Source: Zea mays
Lineage: Eukaryota > Streptophyta > Magnoliopsida > Poales > Poaceae
NCBI RefSeq assembly: GCF_902167145.1
Contig: NC_050097.1
Location: 44,748,095 to 44,812,094 of the forward strand
Length of the DNA stretch: 64,000 bases
Direction: 5' to 3'
Made by a program: the position numbers and the translations under genes. This document shows positions 56,827 through 64,000 of this stretch, in pieces. Under the pieces are notes generated by a model. The model made no database searches. It had not been told where the DNA came from and saw nothing but the letters and a program-made list of their open reading frames with translations. Numbering within the stretch: position 1 is the first letter of the stretch; each line of letters starts with the position of its first letter.

Positions 56827-57444
56827 TGTGGGGGACAGATATCCCCCGGGTTCACTAGAAGGCAAGAAGACCCCACGAGAGGCTTTAGGCCTGTTATCTC
56901 GCTAGGCCATCCCTTCATGGGCCAGGAGGAAGTTGCTTATGGAGTGGGCCGACACGAGAAAGAAGCAGACTCAGGCCCAAGCGACCTGCTAGACTTAAGC
57001 GCTATCCAAAGCACCCACTCGACTTTCCCGCGCGCAGCGCCCTTGAATATCAGAACGGCTTAGGGATAAGTTGGCAAGATTATAGGAAGATCAGTTCAGT
57101 CGGTTCACTATTATTTAGGAACATACCATCATCACATACGCATGTAGTGCCCTATGGTCGAATATATAAGGTCTAGGGGGTACCCCATCATTTCCAATCA
57201 GTGACCAACCCATCTCACTAGTTTCTCTCCATTCTGGAGAACTCTTCTTGTAACCCATCACATAAAGATCCACACCAGGAAGTAGGGTATTACGCCTCTC
57301 CAAGCGGCCCGATCCTGTAGAAAATTGCCTGTCGTCCCTCGTGCATCTCGCACGAACCATTGAGTTATAGTCCATAGCACCGTCCTACCTAAAAGCACCG
57401 CAAGGGGTAACCCTGGGTGTGCAGTCGGGCTCCAAACACCGACA
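56827..57444 (+). repeat. 3' LTR of element 2
   Basis: It is 618 bp, with TATATAAGG at about 57163-57171. It is followed by the duplication CTGTT at 57445-57449. It differs from the 5' LTR at about 41 positions by eye, mostly transitions. Confidence 0.95.
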
Positions 57445-57449
57445 CTGTT

Positions 57450-60400
57450 TGCATCTCGTTTGGATTCAAATCCTAGATTTCATTGGTGTTTTCTTTTGTT
57501 GCAAATTGGAGAAGAAAAATCTGAATTTTTATCCTCTTCCTAGGCTGCCACCTCCTGTTTCCTAGCTTGAGCACGTCATCTCTCTAGAATATTTCTCAAC
57601 GCCTTCTTTCTTATTCTTTATCCTATCCACCGTCGTTCTCCTTCATTCTCATTTCTTGCACACTGACACCAGCCCCTCCTGCTGGCTGCCCCTTGCTCCC
57701 TCCCATGGGGCTCCCCCTGGATCCCTCTCCATGGCGTGGATCAGCCCCAGCTTCCCATGGATGTCGCCCTCCTCTCCCTGATGGCTGGCGTCTCCACTCC
57801 CTGCAGCAAGGACGCTTTCCTCTGCTCCCTGCTCTTCCTCCCATGGCCCCCCATGGTAAGCTCGCCATGCCTTTCTGCTCGTCCATGGTCTCTCCCCATC
57901 GCTGCATCTCTCCTGCTCACTTCCCATGGTGTGGACGTCGCCCTCTCCCTCACCTTCTAGTTGTGGTGCTCACCTTGGTCGTGCAGTAGCAGTAACCATG
58001 GAAACCCCTCTGGGACGCGCCCTCAGCATGCTCAATGATATGCTGCAGCGAGCTCCACCTTGATCTATGCCAACCCGGCCGCAAATCATCGAACCTTGGT
58101 GAGAACTTGTTCTTCTTCTTATGTTTATTCCTCACCAGTACATGTACTCGGCGTTGATTAAGTAGATGCTAACCGTGTGTATATTTGTGTGTTCTTGTGA
58201 GGAGGGGAACCCTTGGGACCGATGGTGAAGAGGTGAAGCCCATCCAACGTTTGTTAAATGTTCGATAGAAGGTTCGAACCAAAAGTCATCGTCGATCTTG
58301 TGATTTAGAGTTTGGTTTAGTTATTGTGATCTCCTTCGCAATCCATGTTAATTAACTTGTATGGTGGGATGGAATAGATGTATTGGTTGTGATGGTCATC
58401 TTGTTTATGTTCATGTTGTTATGGAGGTGTCAGATAATTGATGAAATGTCGTAGTTGGGTGCAAAAACATGATTGTGGTAGTTTGACCTTTGTGATTTGT
58501 ATTCTTGCAAAGGGACTTGACTTTGAAATATTGCAAATATGAATAAGGTATTCCTGACATGATTTTAGCCATCTCGTAGTTGTTACTATATTGCATGGAG
58601 GAGCTGTAGCTATAGTTTAAAATTTAAGTTAATCAACTTGGTAGGTTGTGGGGTTGTAATTTCGATACTTGCTCAGTTGGTCTCATCCTGGTAGCAATAG
58701 AAACACTAATGAGATGTTTATGATCTCAATAGGTCTCATTTGACTATGTTTTCCTTTCTTTGTTGTATAGTTCTTTTTTATCTGAGAATATCATATGTTC
58801 ATGATCTGCAGCTGAGCAAGTTTGTTTGTTCCTCTATGTTTTAACGATACAAGATATATTAATAATCTGCTAGCAGACAACCTGGTGTTGATAGTGTCGG
58901 GTTTATATTCATGCAGTGTAGTTCATATACGTGTTGATGTGTGGTCCATGGTAGTGTTGGGCAATCTGGATGCAAGCTGGAATGTGATTGTTTCTGTTTG
59001 AGTAATTCTCTCATATCTCCAAATTGCTATGTTCATTCATCTTGTTGTGATGGTGGTTTGGTTAGATTAATTTCACACTAGAATAGATGTTGCCTGCCTT
59101 ACATAGTGGTCTAGGCATTGAGGGTGACAATAGTATCTTAACATCTAATATGTATGATGTTCATATTGCATTATCTACACACACTATACGTTAGCTGTTT
59201 TGTAGCTTTGTTCTTCCTGAAACTTCCTATAGCACTGTCCTTCTCATGGCATATTTAGTGCTTGTTATTTGGACTGCATGTCCAGTTTTAGTTATGCAGG
59301 TAGTTTAGTGAAGTAAATTATGTTTTCTATAGAAGTTATATATATATAACTTGTAGCTAATCTATTTATCTTGCTTGTGTAAAAATTTCATGGCCATAGG
59401 TTTAGTAATTTGAAAGTTATGCTTCCCACAAGTCCAAAATCTGAATCTGTTCGAATTCTATACAGATTTCGAAAATGACCTTGTTTGCTTATGTTAAACT
59501 GAGAATTAGTCCTTAGTAATTATAGGAGAATTGTAGTACTTTTCTTAAGCTTTCCAAAAGTCTTAAATCACCATTTTTGGTGGTCTAGAGACCAAGTTAC
59601 AGCTGTTTGAACTATAGAGTCTGGATCTGTCCAAATCTGGACAGAATAGACTGTTTGTATTAATTGACCTCAATATACATTGAATTAACCTGAGGTGTTT
59701 ATAAATGAACTGTAGAAAATTCTATTAGGTTTCTAAAAAGTCTAGGATCACCTGATTTGGATGTATGAGACTGCAGTTATGGATTTTTGAACTGAGTAGT
59801 CGAATTCTGTCCAAATCTGGAAAGAATTTACGATTAGCACTGTTTGACATTTATAAATGTCGAATCTTGTTCTGATGGTAATACCAAAGATGTAGAGGAC
59901 TTTATAAGCTTTCCAAAAAGTCCTAGTTTACTATTTTTGGATGAATATCTTGTGAGTTATGAGTAAAACAAGTGACTACTGTGCTGCTGTCCAAAAATCT
60001 GCACGTGTTAAATTGATTGCTTGGAGTCATTCTTATTTGGCTAGGTAGGATTAGTCCACTCTTGATCCTTGATTGATGACAACTTCTTGCATATGAAGTG
60101 TTTATCAAAATGCCTTATTATATTGGAGTAATTCATTTCCTTATTAATGTTTGCTCTAGACTTAGTAATTGGGAAGAAAGTTAATGCTTTGATGTGTGTA
60201 TTTGAGTTAGTGACTATTTAGGCCTTGTGTGAGTATGGTGAACAAAATAATGCGAAAAAGGTTAGTAGACATATATATCTAGTATTATTGAGTTGGTTCG
60301 ATCGTCTTGTGTTTATAAGTGTGTTATAAGTGCCTGATACATGAGTTGGGTCTATTTAAGTGGAAAAGGGTGTGCTTGTGGTACTTAGAGGTAGATCAAC

Positions 60401-61000
60401 ATCTAGTACTTGTTTTTGAGTATTGCAAGCCATCGATGTTATATTCTAAGTATGTTAGAACTTGTTTAGTTAATGTTGCTTAATATTTAGTGTAGGTCCA
60501 TTTGATTAAAAAGTCATGCTTGAGGTAGAGTGAAGTGTATCCCATCTTTAGCTTCTTTATTAAGGATTGTCACTTAAGCTAGCATGTATTTTAAAACTTA
60601 TAATTGTTTTATACATTCAAATTGTAATATTTTTGAATCAATTTCTTTTGTAATCAACTCCGATGATATATATTCTAATCTTGTTATAACTTGTAAATGT
60701 TGTAACTTGTAACCATTTTGTAATAAAGAATTTCTGCTGCAAATGTTGGTGTGTGATTTGTGTTTACTTAATCCTGCGGCGATCTTGGCAATCATTGGTT
60801 TATCCGAGGTCCTTGGGACACTCGGACAGATCCTGTTAAGTTGTTTGGTACACATGCATAGCCGTCTGAGGTCGTTGGGACAAAGGCAGGTGCATGTGGG
60901 CTTGATAACTTAGGAGGTTCTGCGACATTATACACTTTGTGTTATTGCATATGTATGATACGGTTGTGATGTTGTAATAAGTCTTGTGTTTACTCAAATT
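57450..61000 (+). repeat. Right part of the old long LTR-like sequence
   Basis: It resumes the sequence broken at 22202. A pyrimidine-rich stretch (57530-57960) gives ORFs without domains. The block at 60760-60930 (CGAGGTCCTTGGGACACTCGG and similar) has phrasing seen in long grass Gypsy LTRs. The end could not be fixed; no second LTR or coding part is present in the window, so it may be a solo or truncated copy. Confidence 0.4.
59400..59995. repeat. Degenerate internal repeats in the old LTR-like sequence
   Basis: Four loosely similar units of about 130-170 bp each contain GCTTTCCAAAA-GTC or TTTCTAAAAAGTC, a CACCAT/ACTAT-TTTTGG block, AGTTA(C/T) and a TGTCCAAATCTGG-type ending. They are too diverged for exact borders. 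Confidence 0.5.
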
Positions 61001-62640
61001 CTATAACATGTCGCATGCCTAGTGGAGTGGAAAAGTTGGCACCGGACACGTACGCTTCCCCTAAAATTGTTAAGTGGGAGTAGGGTTATATAGATACTCC
61101 AATCCTTCAGGGCTTTCAATACCCCCAACTTCGCTTATTTTGGTGTCTTGCCCCTTTCAATACCTGAAGCATCCACTTGAGAGTGAGGAAGACCCTTTTC
61201 ATAGTGAGAATATTAGAGAAGTGATAATCATATAGTTAGCGACCTTATTAGTGCATAGAAAGTGACTTGTGTGGAACCACCACCCTCTTTAGACTTTACA
61301 TGGTCAAGTGAGGGTCTAGTGGTTGTTACTCTTCGTGATCGACACCATTTAGATAACTCGGTAGCGATTGAGAGTGTGGTGATCACCCGAAGAGTTTGTA
61401 GGTAATCCGACTCGATATTTGTACACGATTGTGAGAAGTCCACTTACTGAAGCAACGACAAACCAACTCGTAGAGCGACACCCTTACACGGGTACTCCAA
61501 TGAGGATTAGCGAGGACTGGGGACACTAACCCTTACTTTTATATTGTGTATTTATTTTTAAGCAATTCAATACAATCATTTATAATCTTAAAATGGTCAT
61601 GCTAATACACAGTTAAAAGTTATGGTGTGGAACTTTTGTTACATTAGACAATGAGGTGAAGTTGTGGAGTTAATTTACGCAATAAGTTTAAAGAAGTCTA
61701 ATACACTTCTTATCATGAATCGTGATTGTTTCGTAGTGCTTGGTCCTAAAAAAGGCATTTAGGCTACATAGTTTTCTATTAACCAGTCACATTATAATTA
61801 TATGGATAAAAGGGTGGCCAAGACAAATGTAGAATAATAGCTAGTTTTGTCAACTATTATTCCTAAGACCATCTCCAATACTAAGAGGCAAACTAGGGGA
61901 CACAGACAACCATTTGAGTCTAAGGTCGAAAAATGCATATACAATGACTCCAACAGTATAACCAATCGAGCTGAGGCATCCTGCGAATAGTTGGTTCGTG
62001 TGTTTACCATGATGAGTTCGTGAGTTCCGCTCCTGCCATCGCCATTCCAAAATCATTTCGTCGATGGTAAATGACCCCTTCGCCAAAACCCCTAGAACGA
62101 AGGCGCTATCCTCTCGATCTCCCAACAGGTGAGGAACCCATACGTATTTTGTTTTTGCACTCTCGCCCGTTGGCCTGCTAGCCGGCAATTCAGTTTACTT
62201 GCTCCCCCATTCGAATTGAGAGGAGATCGGTGTACTATGTACGACACGTTTTCAATAAACTTCTGAATATTTGGTTCGTTGGCTACAGTGAATATTTAGA
62301 ACTCTGATAGTTAGGAAAAATGTGGTGATTGATGGATGAACTTACAAGCTACCAAAACGAATGCATACTTGCATTGTCTTATGTTATATGTGTCATTCCG
62401 ATTGTTTGTTGCTTTGACAGCCAAGTGTTTCTTGACTGAAATTAGATTTGAAGGATTGATTTAAGTTGGTCCTCTTTGGACAATCACAACACCAAAAAAT
62501 AAAATTTCCTACAGCCAACTAACTTCCTAGGGCTTTCTAAAGAAACCGTAGGAAGTAATAACTTTCAACGGCAATTTTTGCCTCTCGGAAATAAAGGCAA
62601 CTTCCGACGGCTAGGAAGAGAGCTCTCGGAAATGAAGAAA
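61001..62640. other. AT-rich intergenic sequence, no gene seen
   Basis: Short ORFs without domains. Around 61862-62130 the sequence reads like the non-coding 5' part of a DNA transposon (AGACCATCTCCAAT, ACTCCAACAG), possibly belonging to the transposase that follows. Confidence 0.4.
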
Positions 62641-62657
62641 ACATCCGATGGCTAGAA

Positions 62658-63650
62658 ATGGCAAATGATATGGTGTGTGATTTTCTTGGACTCCTTGAAG
62701 ATGGCAGTTCTAGCGAGAAAGAAGAAGTTGCTACTATAGTGAGTAGAATAATGGGCCCAAACAAAAGAAGAGGTTCCATGTTGGGGCACCGTGTAATCGA
62801 TTGTGGTCAACAAATGGGTCATTTTAGGTTGTACAATGACTACTTTACTGATCAGTCTATGTACTCTGATGAGATTTTCACATACAGTACGTGTTTGTAG
62901 AACCTAGATTGATAATATTTAGTTATGTTGATGTTGCATTTTTTTTGAAATGATTGTCTAAATATTTACATGTTTCGAATGACGAAACAGATGTTTCTTC
63001 GCATTCTTGAGAAGATTAAGGTATAAGATGAGTATTTTGAGCATAAGATTGATGTTGCTGGAGTCATAGGGTGCTCGTCATTGCAAAAGATGACCGCAGT
63101 ACTACATATTCTTGCTTATGGAGGACCAGCAAATGGATTAGATGAGTATTTGAGAATGGGAGAAAGCACAATTATTGAAAGCTTGAAGCGATTCACAGAG
63201 GCTATTGTGAATGTATTTGGTGCGTCATACCTCAGAGCTCCAAACAATCAGGAGGTTGCACAATTACTAGCTAAAGTCGAAGAAGGGGTTTTCCCTAGAA
63301 TGCTTGAAAGTATCGATTGCATGCACTGGAGATGGGAGAAATGTCCAATAGCTTGGCAAGGTATGTACATAGGTCACTGTTAAAAACCAACTCTAATCCT
63401 TGAAGCTATCGCATCAAATGACCTTCAAATATGGCATGCATATTTTGGATTGTTGGGGTCCCACAATGATGTTAATGTGTTACATCGCTCGCCCGTATTT
63501 GATGACCTAGCATCTGGTAATGCCACCGAGGTTAACTTCACAATTAATGAAGACCAGTATAATATGAGATATTATTTGGCTGATGGGATCTATCTAGACT
63601 ATGCAACCTTAGTGAAAGCAGTATCCCTTCCTCAAAGGCGGAAGAAATGA
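62658..63650 (+). pseudogene. PIF/Harbinger-type transposase, truncated
   Basis: One reading frame in pieces. An N-terminal part (62658-62900) has GHRVIDCGQQMGHFRLYNDY. A ~70-bp non-matching stretch follows, then MFRMTKQMFLRILEKI from about 62970, a stop at about 63024, and ALQK-type helix SSLQKMTAVLHILAYGGPAN with DEYLRMGEST (63081 on). The nuclease core starts with D in SIDCMHWRWEKCP (~63315). After TAA 63381-63383, GSHNDVNVL carries the second Asp (~63455), followed by YYLADGIYLDYATLVK. The frame ends at 63650 before the third acidic residue, so the enzyme is incomplete. The family is the plant HARBI1/ALP1-like 'Plant transposon protein' group. Such enzymes mobilise Tourist-like MITEs of the kind seen at 18973-20023. 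Terminal inverted repeats were not found. Confidence 0.82.
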
Positions 63651-63809
63651 TTAATTGGACAGAATAGGGTCGGCGACACGCCAAGCGAAGTTGGCTAGAA
63701 CCGTATTGGAGGAGCAACCGGGTAGGTGACTGATGGAAACACCTCCTCCTGTTGGAGAGCGCAGATGGCGTCGCGAAGATAGCTAGGTCACCTATAGGGC
63801 AAAAAAAAG

Positions 63810-63935
63810 CTCAAGCTCAATGAGCCGGCTCGGTGCTTAGAACGAGCCCAGGCCGAACTTGTTTTTTTGGCTCAAGAAAACAATGAACCATCTCAGCTCA
63901 TTGCGGCTCACGAGTTGGCTCGTGGCTCGACCCAA
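63810..63935. repeat. GAGCC-rich repeat at the window edge
   Basis: Dense GAGCCGGCTCGG, GAACGAGCCCA, GCGGCTCACGAGTTGGCTCG phrases similar to the blocks at 2156-2560. Probably one end of the same type of DNA-transposon derivative; the other end lies outside the window. Confidence 0.35.
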
Positions 63936-64000
63936 CAACAATTTGTTACGTAAGATTCTAATTAGCATATATTGTTGGTACTAAATAGGATTAGTTTATG

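Larger units (their letters stand above)
22203..57444 (+). mobile_element. Grande-like Tat-type Ty3/Gypsy element (element 2), multiply interrupted
   Basis: LTRs start TGTGGGGGACAG and end AACACCGACA, and a perfect target duplication CTGTT lies at 22198-22202 and 57445-57449. Subtracting the solo LTR (22798-27622) and element 4 (37988-56391) with their duplications leaves about 12.0 kb. Order: LTR, PBS, gag, protease, RT, two RNase H domains, integrase, minisatellite, an antisense intron-containing gene, a second tandem array, polypurine tract (GATTGGGGGCT, 56816-56826), LTR. This layout, with arrays and an opposite-strand gene in a long 3' spacer, matches what I recall of maize Grande. The LTRs differ at about 6-7% of positions by eye. 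The copy is dead: RT, integrase and all frames are damaged. Confidence 0.93.

Noticed and set aside
57615..57990. Overlapping ORFs with signal-peptide-like ends at 57620-57990
   Set aside because: The sequence is pyrimidine-rich and repeats CCATGG/CTCCC phrases. Several frames on both strands are open and none has a domain.

Overview
This is a repeat-rich plant nuclear window, from a grass and most likely maize (Zea) or a close Panicoid relative. Evidence: plant-type Ty3/Gypsy elements nested in one another, each bounded by TG...CA LTRs and 5-bp target duplications; grass-type MITEs; and one ordinary plant gene, an intronless EIN3/EIL transcription factor (15534-17132, minus). Names such as Grande-like, zeon-like and Del/Tekay are from memory of family hallmarks and were not checked by search.

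Left part (1-22202): the 3' end of a long LTR (1-473); AT-rich sequence with MITE debris; a young, nearly intact 12.0-kb Tat-type Gypsy element on the minus strand (3116-15151, TSD GGATC, two 1674-bp LTRs) that landed in a MITE itself sitting in another MITE; the EIL gene 382 bp beyond it; then MITEs at 18973-19204 and 19525-20023 and degenerate repeat sequence. At about 21457 an old long-LTR sequence begins. It is interrupted at 22203 and resumes at 57450.

Central nest (22203-57444): a Grande-like Gypsy element on the plus strand (618-bp LTRs, TSD CTGTT). Its 5' LTR was split by a 4.8-kb solo LTR (22798-27622, TSD GTGTG). Its 3' spacer was split by a zeon-like, gag-only Gypsy element on the minus strand (37988-56391, 683-bp LTRs). 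That element was in turn split by a Del/Tekay chromovirus on the plus strand (39599-50683, LTRs about 2.75 kb, initiator-Met PBS, chromodomain integrase). LTR divergence by eye falls in nesting order: about 6-7%, about 5%, about 3%. Computed without its inserts, the Grande-like element is about 12.0 kb and the zeon-like element about 7.3 kb.

The most interesting content is in the two host elements of the nest. Each carries, opposite to its gag or gag-pol, a gene with its own TATA box, start codon and small GT-AG introns that keep the reading frame: 34608-37251 (minus) in the Grande-like element, and 38945-53172 (plus, with the chromovirus inside its first exon) in the zeon-like element. In both, the sense and antisense genes converge on a spacer filled by a minisatellite (33884-34440; 53564-53997). 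All retroelement genes here carry stops or frameshifts. Most stops are TAG, as expected from decay of methylated CAG sites.

Right part (57445-64000): the rest of the old LTR-like sequence with degenerate internal repeats, AT-rich sequence, a broken PIF/Harbinger transposase (62658-63650) and a GAGCC-rich repeat at the edge. No tRNA, rRNA or CRISPR array was seen.
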